From Geobacter sp. (GTDB lineage: Bacteria > Desulfobacterota > Desulfuromonadia > Geobacterales > Geobacteraceae): a DNA stretch of 12,271 bases. Location: the NCBI GenBank assembly GCA_003857395.1, contig RPRC01000195.1, positions 1 to 12,271 on the forward strand, written 5' to 3'. This document shows, in pieces, positions 1 through 6,498 of the stretch (positions are counted from its first letter, which is position 1; each line of letters begins with the position of its first letter). A model generated the notes under the pieces. The model worked only from the letters and a program-made list of their open reading frames with translations. It searched no databases and was not told where the DNA came from. Both the position numbers and the translations under genes were made by a program.

Positions 1-229
1 CCTCCAAAACAGGTATTGCTTTCCCACCGTACTCTTCGCCCTTCGCCACTAGTGCGAATCCGTCAAATCCGGATTCCTTCAATCCTGCCATAAAGAGTTG
101 ATCGTGCAACAACTTGCTCCGAGGATGAAATTTCCCCTTTTCCCAAGTCGGAGAACAGCTGTTTCCAACAGGGAGTTCCTGATGGAAACCAATCAGGCTT
201 GGGTGCAGTGAAAAAATGTTGACATATAT
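1..229 (-). other. Open frame running off left edge, possible partial gene of unknown function
   Basis: Reading leftwards, this frame is free of stops from 229 to the window edge, after in-frame TGA and TAA codons at 230-235. The translation has a protein-like mix, ending with GFDGFALVAKGEEYGGKAIP near the edge. I do not recognise the family. There is no convincing ATG near the beginning. The first ATG is at 91 and has no ribosome site. A TTG at 109 follows GGAG (117-120) at a workable distance and is the best candidate start. Because the frame also stays open well upstream of these codons, it may instead be a gene that lost its 5' end. A run of 76 open codons is not strong proof of coding, so confidence is low. 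Confidence 0.3.
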
Positions 230-246
230 TTATCAAACCTTATTCT
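219..246 (+). promoter_or_regulatory. Sigma70-type promoter for the hybrid kinase
   Basis: A perfect TTGACA at 219-224 is followed after 16 bases by TATTCT (241-246), in an AT-rich stretch that continues as ATATAAAC. It points towards the kinase gene and would give a leader of roughly 170-180 bases if translation begins at 431. No other gene lies between. The perfect -35 box makes this one of the better promoter candidates in the window. Confidence 0.55.
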
Positions 247-430
247 ATATAAACATCCAATGTAACCTGGCCCCAAAAGCCATGCAGCGAATTGCCAAGG
301 TTTTGCCTGATGCAGTACCTGGCTTCCACCTTCATAATGAATGAGGTTTTACAGATGTCTGTGCTCGCTGCAACGGAACGGGAAACGAGAATTGAGATTG
401 ATACATTGCAGGATGCATACAGTGACCTGC

Positions 431-3016
431 ATGGATGACCGATCTGGACAAGCCGCAGAACTGCGCCGTCGTGCAGAAGAGATCGCCCGGGTAAATGCGG
501 TCACGTTACCGCAAAATCTGGAGGATCATTTCCTCGATGACACAAAGAGGCTGTTCCACGAATTGCAGGTTTACCACATTGAGCTGGAAATGCAAAACGA
601 GGAACTGAGCCGGGCACAGTTGGAACTGGAGGCGGAAAAAAAGCGCTATTTCGACCTCTATGACTTGGCGCCGGTTGCCTATTGCACCATCAGCGAACAG
701 GGACTTATTTTGGAAGCGAACCTGGCCGCAGCCACTCTGCTGAACGTCACACGGAGCGCGCTGGTTATGCAGCCGTTCAGTCGGTATATCCTCAATGAGG
801 ACCAGGACATCTACTACCTGCACCGCAAACGGCTTTTTGATACAGGTGAGCCGCAGGAGTGCGAACTGCGGATGATACAGGTGGCCGGAGCAATGTTTTG
901 GGCTCATCTGGCATCTGCCACTGCACAGGACATCGACGGCGCAGCTGTGTGCCGACTTGTGATCAGTGATATCAGCGCGCGCAAACAGGCCGAGGAGGCT
1001 CTGTATGCAGCCAACGAATGCTTGGAAATGAAAGTTGTTGAACGGACGAACCAGTTGTCCATGGCAATAACATCACTTCAGCAAGAGAACGCCGTACGCA
1101 TGAGGATCGAAGAAACGCTTCTGGAAAAGGAGCAGTATCTGCAATCGATCATCGACACCTCCCCTGAATGTATCAAGCTCCTTGCCCGAGACGGCTCGCT
1201 AATCATGATCAACCGCGCGGGATTACACATGATAGGCGCCGACTCTTTGGAACAGGTACAGGGGATAGTTGTTCTTGACCTGATAATGGATAAATACCGC
1301 CGGCAATTTGATGCCCTCACAGAAGAGGCATTCAGGGGTGAGTCAGGTGTTCTTGAATTTGAATTGAAAAATCTTAAAGACAAACGTCTCTGGGTTGAAA
1401 TTCAAACGGCTCCTTATCGAAATGAAAAGAATGAGATCATCGCTCTTCTCGGAATAACCCGCGACATCACGAAACGAAAACTTGCCGAAGCGGCCTTGCT
1501 GGAGAGCAGAGCTCATTACAAAAGTCTCTTTTCATCAATGCAGGAAGGTTTCTCCCTCCTTGAAATCATTCACGACGCTGAGGGAAAACCGATAGATTAC
1601 TACATCGTAGAGGTAAATTCGGCATTTGAAAGACTCTTTGCGATGAATCGAAACCTACTGGTAGGCAAGTCGCTACCTGAAGTCTTTTCACAACCCGATA
1701 ACTGCTGGCACAAGAACCTGGCAAATGTCGCACTGACAGGGAAACCGGCTACACTTGAATACTATTTGAGCAGGGATGATCGCTATTTCGAAGTGCGTGT
1801 TTATAAACCCTCTGCGGGACTTATTGCGCTCCTTGTCGCTGACTTGACCGAGAGAATAAAACACCAGGAAGAAAGGGAAAAAGGGCAGCGTCTTGAATCT
1901 CTTGGCGTTCTCGCCGGTGGCATTGCCCACGATTTTAATAATATCCTCACCGCCATTTTCGGCAATATCTCCCTTGCCCGGTTGCTTGTCGGAGAAAAAC
2001 ACGAAGCTTCCAAGCGCCTTGCGGCATGTGAAAATGCCATGTCCAAGGCGAAAGACCTTACCCGGCAGCTTCTGACTTTTTCCCGTGGAGGCCAACCGAT
2101 AAAGGAGACTGTTGACACGGAGAAGCTGATACGCGAGGTCGTTTCGTTTTCAGTCCGTGGATCAAACTGCACAAGTTTTTTCCAGATGGCAAAGGACTTG
2201 TGGCATGTGCACGCCGACGCAGGTCAGCTTCACCAAGCGTTCAGCAACCTGATTATTAATGCAATTCAGGCCATGCCGACTGGTGGAAATGTCACCGTCA
2301 GTGCAGCAAATAAGACAGTCGAGACTGACGATGGGCAGGATCTTCCGTGTGGCCGTTATGTGAAAGTCACAGTTTCTGACCAGGGCTGCGGAATTCCTTC
2401 AGACATCCTTTCGCAGATTTTTGATCCCTACTTCACCACCAAACCAACCGGTTCGGGCCTTGGGCTTACCTCAGCCTATTCTATTATCAAGCGTCATGGG
2501 GGCAACATTCAGGTCGTATCCCTTCCGGGCAGCGGAGCAACGTTCGATATCCATATTTCCGCTGCTGATGAAATGCTTGGTAAATCGACTAGTGTGCCCG
2601 GGCAGTTGTCGAAGGCGATGCCCGGGAAATCAATATTGGTGATGGATGATATTGCAACAATACGGTCCCTGGCTTCCGCCATGCTGGAAGAACTTGGGTA
2701 TACGGTGGTAACCTGTGCCGAAGGTAGCGAAGCAGTGAAACTTTACTGCGAATCCAAAGAGCGGGGTGAGGCGTTTGCCGCTGTGATTCTGGACATGACC
2801 GTTCCCGGCGGAATGGGAGGGAAGGAGGCAGCGGAACGTATCTGCAGCATCGACCCTGATGCCGTACTTGTTATTTCCAGTGGATACTCCGTTGATCTGG
2901 GAATTGCCGAAAAGGATACTCTGCTCTTCAATGGCAGCGTGGCTAAACCTTATAGCCTCCAAGAGCTTGCATTGGAAATTTCACGGGTGCTCAACCGTAA
3001 ACGTCCTACTCGTTAG
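431..3016 (+). CDS. PAS-PAS-PAS hybrid sensor histidine kinase with C-terminal receiver domain
   Basis: Soluble sensor kinase expected to autophosphorylate a histidine and pass the phosphate to its own receiver. Residues are numbered from an upstream ATG at 341. Three PAS domains lie at about 100-217, 262-383 and 390-508, each followed by a PAC-like end such as ITRDITKRK. A charged helical segment precedes the first (about 60-100) and another joins the first two (about 217-262). The HisKA H-box is GGIAHDFNN with phospho-acceptor H530. The ATPase has an N-box (N636, N640), G1 DQGCGIP (680-686), FDPYFTT (694-700) and G2 GSGLGL (704-709). The receiver (about 763-885) has D769, D770, phospho-acceptor D818 and K869. 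No membrane segment is visible, so it probably senses a cytoplasmic signal. The start is uncertain: related kinases begin near the AELRRRAEE stretch, so ATG 431 is preferred over 413 or 341, but none has a clear ribosome site. No DNA-binding partner is adjacent. Confidence 0.93.
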   Translation: MDDRSGQAAELRRRAEEIARVNAVTLPQNLEDHFLDDTKRLFHELQVYHIELEMQNEELSRAQLELEAEKKRYFDLYDLAPVAYCTISEQGLILEANLAAATLLNVTRSALVMQPFSRYILNEDQDIYYLHRKRLFDTGEPQECELRMIQVAGAMFWAHLASATAQDIDGAAVCRLVISDISARKQAEEALYAANECLEMKVVERTNQLSMAITSLQQENAVRMRIEETLLEKEQYLQSIIDTSPECIKLLARDGSLIMINRAGLHMIGADSLEQVQGIVVLDLIMDKYRRQFDALTEEAFRGESGVLEFELKNLKDKRLWVEIQTAPYRNEKNEIIALLGITRDITKRKLAEAALLESRAHYKSLFSSMQEGFSLLEIIHDAEGKPIDYYIVEVNSAFERLFAMNRNLLVGKSLPEVFSQPDNCWHKNLANVALTGKPATLEYYLSRDDRYFEVRVYKPSAGLIALLVADLTERIKHQEEREKGQRLESLGVLAGGIAHDFNNILTAIFGNISLARLLVGEKHEASKRLAACENAMSKAKDLTRQLLTFSRGGQPIKETVDTEKLIREVVSFSVRGSNCTSFFQMAKDLWHVHADAGQLHQAFSNLIINAIQAMPTGGNVTVSAANKTVETDDGQDLPCGRYVKVTVSDQGCGIPSDILSQIFDPYFTTKPTGSGLGLTSAYSIIKRHGGNIQVVSLPGSGATFDIHISAADEMLGKSTSVPGQLSKAMPGKSILVMDDIATIRSLASAMLEELGYTVVTCAEGSEAVKLYCESKERGEAFAAVILDMTVPGGMGGKEAAERICSIDPDAVLVISSGYSVDLGIAEKDTLLFNGSVAKPYSLQELALEISRVLNRKRPTR

Positions 3017-3207
3017 TTCGGTGTTTTGACATCTTCTCTTTCATGTCGGGTAATTTTGTGGTTTTTCATGAAGCTAACCGCTGCTCATTCAAGTATTAGA
3101 CCCGGGATTCTCCGCTGGACACATGATATCTTTGCGTTCGAAAAGTAACCGGATTTATGTATTTGCATGGTTTATTGTTGGGAAGCATAAGCCGGGGGTC
3201 GTTCGTG

Positions 3208-3471
3208 ATGTATGAGGATTTGCTGCAACCTTGTAGTGTGGAGCCAGGCGATCCCAAAGAGTTGCTGGCGCTGGCGGAAATGAGGATGCCGTTCGGCAAG
3301 TACCAGGGCCGGTTGCTGATTGATCTGCCGGAACGCTATGTAGTCTGGTTTGCCAATAAAGGATTTCCGGAAGACAGGCTGGGCATGATGCTGCGAATCG
3401 TCTACGAAATCAAGGTAAACGGCTTGGAATATCTGTTTATTCCATTACGATGTGGTGGCCCGGACAGGTGA
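3208..3471 (+). CDS. Small DUF3820 family protein
   Basis: A protein of about 87 residues whose core, MPFGKYQGRLLIDLPERYVV followed by WFANKGFP and a terminal NGLEYLFIPLR, is typical of the DUF3820 family. Members are sometimes described as quorum-sensing-regulated virulence-factor-like proteins, but no biochemical activity is established. The frame is open from an ATG at 3157. I prefer the ATG at 3208 because a G-rich ribosome site (GGGGG, 3194-3198) lies about ten bases before it and family homology begins after it. It sits alone: the kinase ends about 190 bases upstream with no shared operon signal, and the next coding gene is on the opposite strand. No signal peptide or membrane segment is seen, so it is presumably cytosolic. 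Confidence 0.85.
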   Translation: MYEDLLQPCSVEPGDPKELLALAEMRMPFGKYQGRLLIDLPERYVVWFANKGFPEDRLGMMLRIVYEIKVNGLEYLFIPLRCGGPDR

Positions 3472-3478
3472 AATTCTC

Positions 3479-3506
3479 TTGAGCCAATCGACAAATTTTA
3501 TAGTAT
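3479..3506 (+). promoter_or_regulatory. Putative promoter of the short transcript unit
   Basis: TTGAGC (3479-3484) and TAGTAT (3501-3506) are separated by 16 bases. They lie just past the end of the DUF3820 gene and point towards the palindromes and short reading frame. Both boxes are imperfect. A second -10-like TATACT at 3556-3561 lacks a good -35 partner. Confidence 0.35.
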
Positions 3507-3566
3507 ACGCCGACAAAAAAAATAGTAACAGACTGTATTTCTGCAACAGAAAGGATATACTCTTAA

Positions 3567-3582
3567 CAGGTGGCGCCACCTG
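3567..3582. repeat. Perfect 16-base palindrome CAGGTGGCGCCACCTG
   Basis: All 16 bases are self-complementary about the centre. It lies 17 bases before AAGGAG (3599-3604) and 15 bases after the inverted repeat TTTCTGCAACAGAAA. This could be an operator for a dimeric regulator or, in RNA, a short stem just upstream of a ribosome site. No T-run follows, so it is not a terminator. Confidence 0.55.
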
Positions 3583-3609
3583 AAGTAAAAACCTCTATAA
3601 GGAGCAACA

Positions 3610-3717
3610 TTGTATTGGGAGAAGTTTCAATCAGTCAGGCTTCAAATAAAGGAGGACCGCATGACCGAGGACACTCCGCCAGGCAGTTTTCTTTGTACCA
3701 GGAATCATACTGGATAA
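3610..3717 (+). CDS. Candidate short reading frame (35 or 18 residues) with strong ribosome sites
   Basis: A TTG at 3610 follows AAGGAG (3599-3604) by five bases and opens a frame of 35 residues ending in TAA at 3715-3717. Within the same frame an ATG at 3661 follows AAAGGAGG (3649-3656) by four bases and would give 18 residues beginning MTEDTPPGSF. Two purine-rich ribosome sites in register with the same frame are more than expected by chance, but the product matches nothing I know and is very short. It could be a leader peptide, a microprotein or the stump of a decayed gene; an overlapping frame (3570-3761) is also open. The unit has an upstream promoter candidate and a downstream terminator. 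Confidence 0.3.
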   Translation: MYWEKFQSVRLQIKEDRMTEDTPPGSFLCTRNHTG

Positions 3718-3792
3718 ATAATAATTTGCAGAATATGCAGGCTGCTGAAAATGCCGCCTGAGACCCATGAACTGGGTGAAAAGTGATTTGAT

Positions 3793-3830
3793 AAAAAATG
3801 AGGCCCGCTGACACTGCGGGCCTTTCACTT
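3793..3830. terminator. Two-way rho-independent terminator between the short unit and ferredoxin
   Basis: The 8-bp stem AGGCCCGC (3801-3808) / GCGGGCCT (3816-3823) encloses a seven-base loop. On the minus strand it is followed by CATTTTTTATC, a clear T-run, so it ends ferredoxin transcription. On the plus strand TTCACTTT follows, a weaker tract that may also stop the upstream short unit. Confidence 0.85.
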
Positions 3831-3897
3831 TAATGTGCCCGGTAATTGAACGTATTTTCCCAGAGTGGTTACTGATCAACGAGGCCCTCGTGAGAAA

Positions 3898-4083
3898 TCA
3901 GGCGGCAGTCTCTTCCCACTTGATCGCATCGACCGGACAGACCTCGTCACATGCACCACAATCAATACATGTGTCCAGATCGATTACAAAGATAGGGTCT
4001 TCCGCTTCGATGGCAGTCACCGGACATACCGATTCGCAGGCACCGCAGGCAATGCAGTCGTCTGTAATGAAATGAGTGCCCAT
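3898..4083 (-). CDS. 2[4Fe-4S] ferredoxin
   Basis: A 61-residue bacterial-type ferredoxin, a cytosolic low-potential electron carrier. Two cluster motifs are present: C10-x2-C13-x2-C16-x3-C20-P and C39-x2-C42-x2-C45-x3-C49-P, the symmetric pattern that binds two [4Fe-4S] clusters. The length fits the short clostridial-type class. ATG 4083 is chosen because AAAGGAG lies seven bases upstream on the minus strand and the family begins there; the frame stays open upstream to 4155 only by chance. The gene stands alone with its own terminator at 3801-3823. A 13-base inverted repeat (4139-4151) upstream might be an operator. No adjacent oxidoreductase identifies its partner. Confidence 0.95.
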   Translation of the reverse strand: MGTHFITDDCIACGACESVCPVTAIEAEDPIFVIDLDTCIDCGACDEVCPVDAIKWEETAA

Positions 4084-4462
4084 AATTTTCTCCTTTTTGA
4101 GTGTTTGTGATCTGATGGTATTAATCCTAACATCGTTTCTGAAAATTTCAGCCATGACGGGGATTATTTAGTATCTCTGGTCGGCCGAAAGGGTGCCCGA
4201 CAGGGCATGAACTCGTGGCTTAATCGGGACGGTTGACGGTTTCCTCTCAAGGCGATCTGTTTGAATATCCTTGCTGCTGATATTTTATCTCGACTTAATA
4301 GTAATTGAGGTCCAGGGGGTAGTAAAATTACGGTGGGATTGAAGCAGGGAAAGCTTTGGGGTACTTCCTCTCCTGAACTGAGATACCCAAGTAATTGGGT
4401 TTCAATAAAAGGTTGTCACGCCAGTTGCTGGCTTCGACAGTTCAGACTGCAGAGACCGTCCT
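4084..4462. other. Intergenic stretch between ferredoxin and the DUF6899-type gene
   Basis: No credible gene is seen. The right half has two inverted repeats: ACCCAA/TTGGGT (4385-4400, four-base loop) and TGTC-GCCAG/CTGGC-GACA (4414-4439), the latter a likely 3' end for the minus-strand XRE operon. The left part must hold the ferredoxin promoter, but I find no convincing -35/-10 pair; CTGAAAATTTCAG (4139-4151) is a perfect 13-base inverted repeat with a single central base about 55 bases before the ferredoxin start. Confidence 0.5.
4405..4439 (-). terminator. Probable terminator of the XRE-DUF6899 operon
   Basis: On the minus strand a hairpin with outer arms TGTC/GACA and inner arms GCCAG/CTGGC (4414-4439, CAA loop) lies about 24 bases past the stop codon and is followed by ACCTTTTATTG. 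The stem has internal mismatches and the T-run is short, so this is a moderate call. Confidence 0.45.
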
Positions 4463-4732
4463 TCACACGGCTCCGTTTTCCTGTTCTTTCAGGTCTTCGT
4501 AGGGGCTGACTTTCTTCCTGTACAATTCCAATTTGCAGCATTCCAGAGCACCGATCATATCATTGTACCGCTGGTAGTTCGCTTCAGGGAAAAGGGTGAA
4601 AAGCAGTTTTGTGATGGTGTAATTGAGGTTTCCGGCGAAATTGCCTTCGTCTTGCAGCATGTTAAACGAGTCAGCCAGTTGCCGGATGGCTGGGTCAAGT
4701 ACTTTGCGTTTTTCCTGTAGAATGTAGGGCAT
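4463..4732 (-). CDS. DUF6899-type small protein
   Basis: An 89-residue protein resembling the DUF6899 family: it begins MPYI, has a central LNYTITKLL segment, then IGALECCKLELYRKK and SPYEDLKEQENG, all positions where the family is conserved. The family appears in phages and bacterial chromosomes and has no established function. The ATG at 4732 has only a weak upstream purine stretch (GCGAGAG), so it may depend on translation of the gene before it. It lies 59 bases downstream of the XRE regulator on the same strand with no promoter or terminator evident between them, so the two are probably co-transcribed. A GGTACAGTACC inverted repeat (4771-4781) lies in the gap. Residues 20-40 differ from the usual spacing, a small insertion. 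Confidence 0.85.
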   Translation of the reverse strand: MPYILQEKRKVLDPAIRQLADSFNMLQDEGNFAGNLNYTITKLLFTLFPEANYQRYNDMIGALECCKLELYRKKVSPYEDLKEQENGAV

Positions 4733-4791
4733 GACGGCTCTCGCTTGGAAACTTTATGCACATTTCAACCGGTACAGTACCAGTCTGAGGA

Positions 4792-4992
4792 TCAATCCGG
4801 GAAAACCTCGTGTTTATCAGTCAGAGTATAACCAAGCGCAAAAATGATCTTTCGCTTGGTTTCCATGCGGCAGGCTTCACCTTGCTCAATTCGTTCAATG
4901 GTTGCTGCCGACACTCCAGCTTGACGGGCCAATTCCATTTTGCTTATCATTCGATCTTCCCGGATTTTCCTCAAATTATTTCTATGATTCAT
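4792..4992 (-). CDS. Small XRE-family helix-turn-helix regulator
   Basis: A 66-residue single-domain DNA-binding protein. The helix-turn-helix covers about residues 15-40: ISKMELARQAGVSAATIERI, followed by EQGEACRMETKRKIIFALG, the classic Cro/C1/XRE pattern. It ends shortly afterwards, with no sensor or dimerisation domain, so it probably acts as a simple dimeric repressor. ATG 4992 follows GAGGA by eight bases on the minus strand. A strong promoter lies about 70 bases upstream, with a perfect palindrome between its boxes, which suggests self-repression. It leads a two-gene operon with the DUF6899-type gene. No toxin-like partner is evident, although a small regulator plus small unknown protein can resemble such modules. 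Confidence 0.93.
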   Translation of the reverse strand: MNHRNNLRKIREDRMISKMELARQAGVSAATIERIEQGEACRMETKRKIIFALGYTLTDKHEVFPD

Positions 4993-5427
4993 TTTATGTC
5001 CTCAAAATAAGGAATACAGTCCCGCACATTTTCGGATACTGGTGAAGAAGGAAGTATATATTTTAATATGATATTGCGCAATGTTTGTCAATCGCTGAGA
5101 GATGTATATTTGGATTTGGAGACCGGAATCTTTTTTTAGTGATTTTGTCAGGGGCTCCAAAGAAGGTGGTCATCAATCTACTCGAATCTTCCAACGGAAA
5201 AAATAGATAGCGTCATGTAATTGGTTCTGGTAATAACTGGTTGTCGTATCGTACTAAAACTTTGTAACTTTTTGCCGAGACCCTTTAGTTTTGGGGGCTT
5301 CTCTTTGCCCGGTTGAATTTTAAGACTTTTATATTTCGTGAGTGTCAAACGTCGTCACTAAAAGATTATCCTGACATGTGGCTTATTCATGCTGTGTCTT
5401 CATGATAATGATGAAGGAGACTGAGTA
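4993..5427. other. Divergent intergenic region between the XRE operon and the HAD gene
   Basis: This 435-base AT-rich region separates two outward-facing genes. The left part holds the XRE promoter. The central part (5100-5310) shows no credible reading frame. On the right, a weak plus-strand pair, TTGCCC (5306-5311) and TATATT (5330-5335), could drive the HAD gene. A minus-facing TTGACA (5343-5348) has no good -10 partner. GAAGGAGA just before 5428 is the HAD ribosome site. Confidence 0.5.
5063..5091 (-). promoter_or_regulatory. Near-consensus promoter of the XRE operon with palindrome in spacer
   Basis: On the minus strand TTGACA (5086-5091) and TATTAA (5063-5068) are separated by exactly 17 bases. 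The perfect palindrome ATTGCGCAAT (5073-5082) lies in the spacer, where a bound repressor would block RNA polymerase. The likely start of transcription is about 65 bases before the XRE start codon. Confidence 0.75.
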
Positions 5428-6270
5428 ATGGCAAAAAAGCTGATTCCTTTTGCAATTGCCTATGATTTTGACGGCACCCTGGCGTCCGGCAATATGCAGG
5501 AATACGATTTCGTGCCGGCGATCGGGATGACCAAAAAGGCCTTCTGGCAAGAGGTTGGCGAACTTGCAAAAAAGCATGACGCAGACAGCATCCTTATGTA
5601 CATGATGCATATGCTTGACAAGGCTGCTGCTGCTCATGTCCCGGTTCGGAAAAAAGATTTTGTGGATTTCGGGCGGTCCGTGAGCTTGTTCGAAGGGGTG
5701 GAGAGCTGGTTTGACCGCATCACCGGCTATGGCAAAGAAAGGGGACTTAAAGTTGAGCATTACATAATCTCTTCAGGCATTCGCGAGATGATCGACGGCA
5801 CTCCCCTGGCGAAGAAGTTTTCATTCATCTACGCTTCGTCATTCGTCTACGATCATAACGGCGTGGCCAAATGGCCGGCGTTGGCCGTGAACTACACGAC
5901 CAAAACCCAGTTCCTTTTCAGAATTAACAAAGGTGTTCTGAATGTGTACGACAACAGTCGCATTAATGATTTTGTGCAGAACAAAGACCGCCCCGTGCCC
6001 TTTGATAACATGGTTTTTATCGGTGACGGTGAAACCGATATTCCCTGTTTTCGGCTGGTAAAAGAGCAAGGAGGGCATTCCATTGCAGTCTATAAACCAA
6101 GCACCAAGGGCGCCAAGGGCAAAGCAGAAAAGCTGGTACAGGATGGCAGAGTTAACTTTATCGCTCCCGCGAACTACGCCGTAGATAGCGACATCGACAT
6201 GTTTGTAAAAAGTGTAATCCACAAGGTTGCTGCGGATGGAGCGTTGAAGCATTTGGGGAAAAAGGACTGA
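5428..6270 (+). CDS. HAD-family hydrolase (haloacid dehalogenase-like phosphatase)
   Basis: A 280-residue cytosolic phosphohydrolase-type protein. HAD motif I is DFDGT (D13 nucleophile, D15 acid/base); motif II is the serine in IISSG (S115/S116); motif III is probably K159 in the TKTQFLFRINKG segment; motif IV is GDGETD (D200, D204), which binds magnesium. Residues between motif I and II (about 25-105) form a helical cap, as in C1-type phosphoserine phosphatase-like members. The substrate cannot be read from the sequence; a phosphorylated small molecule is likely, and the conserved TKTQF stretch marks a distinct subfamily. ATG 5428 has GGAG eight bases upstream. It is a single-gene unit ended by a strong terminator at 6417-6445. 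All catalytic residues are present, so it should be active. Confidence 0.92.
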   Translation: MAKKLIPFAIAYDFDGTLASGNMQEYDFVPAIGMTKKAFWQEVGELAKKHDADSILMYMMHMLDKAAAAHVPVRKKDFVDFGRSVSLFEGVESWFDRITGYGKERGLKVEHYIISSGIREMIDGTPLAKKFSFIYASSFVYDHNGVAKWPALAVNYTTKTQFLFRINKGVLNVYDNSRINDFVQNKDRPVPFDNMVFIGDGETDIPCFRLVKEQGGHSIAVYKPSTKGAKGKAEKLVQDGRVNFIAPANYAVDSDIDMFVKSVIHKVAADGALKHLGKKD

Positions 6271-6376
6271 GCCAGGATTCCTGGGTTTGCGAGCTTTTGA
6301 TGAAAAGATGACTGCCGTGAGGTTACCCGCTTTACAGAACTCTCAGCTTGCAAAGGGAGGCCTCGCAAGAAAGACA

Positions 6377-6406
6377 TTGTCGCCGCAGCTGCCAGCGTGG
6401 TATACA
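6377..6406 (+). promoter_or_regulatory. Putative promoter directly before the 6417-6445 hairpin
   Basis: TTGTCG (6377-6382) and TATACA (6401-6406, within TATACAAT) are 18 bases apart. Transcription would begin at about 6412-6414 and run at once into a 12-bp terminator stem. If real, it would serve the downstream helicase through an attenuator-like leader or make a very short RNA. The pair could also be chance. Confidence 0.35.
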
Positions 6407-6416
6407 ATTAGTACAC

Positions 6417-6450
6417 AAAAACCACAGGGCACTCCTGTGGTTTTTATTTT
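6417..6450 (+). terminator. Strong rho-independent terminator after the HAD gene
   Basis: A perfect 12-bp stem, AAAAACCACAGG (6417-6428) / CCTGTGGTTTTT (6434-6445), has a five-base loop and is followed by ATTTTTC. The A-run before and T-run after make it potentially active in both directions. It lies about 146 bases past the HAD stop and about 50 bases before the helicase start. Confidence 0.9.
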
Positions 6451-6498
6451 TCAAAATAAACCACCACTTCTGATGCATCCATAGAAGGAGTCCGATCA

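Larger units (their letters stand above)
3472..3897. other. Gene-poor interval with promoter, palindromes, short reading frame and terminator
   Basis: This 426-base stretch between the DUF3820 and ferredoxin genes has no long credible gene. It holds a promoter-like pair (3479-3506), the inverted repeat TTTCTGCAACAGAAA (3538-3552), a 16-base perfect palindrome (3567-3582), AAGGAG (3599-3604) before a TTG-started short frame, AAAGGAGG (3649-3656) before an ATG in that same frame, a small ACCCA/TGGGT hairpin (3763-3777) and a two-way terminator (3801-3823). The order promoter, palindromes, ribosome site, short frame, terminator looks like a complete small transcription unit, either a microprotein gene or a structured RNA. 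Confidence 0.5.

Noticed and set aside
506..907. 133-residue minus-strand open frame inside the kinase gene
   Set aside because: It lies opposite the PAS region of a well-supported gene, has no ribosome site and no family features; it is an antisense shadow.
3540..3605. Possible cyclic-di-GMP (GEMM) riboswitch, common in Geobacter-like genomes
   Set aside because: The conserved GEMM segments could not be matched; only palindromes and a ribosome site are present.
3570..3761. 63-residue plus-strand frame starting with GTG inside the 16-base palindrome
   Set aside because: The start is within the palindrome with no ribosome site, and the two strong ribosome sites in the region serve a different frame.
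5343..5348. Minus-facing TTGACA in the XRE-HAD intergenic region
   Set aside because: No -10 box better than three matches lies at 16-18 bases, and there is a stronger promoter nearer to the XRE gene.
4084..5427. CRISPR array or toxin-antitoxin module in the gene-poor middle
   Set aside because: No spaced direct repeats are visible, and the DUF6899-type partner has no known toxin motif; the XRE regulator alone does not justify the call.
6287..6484. 65-residue plus-strand frame between the HAD and helicase genes
   Set aside because: It runs straight through the strong terminator stem at 6417-6445, has no ribosome site and shows no family features.
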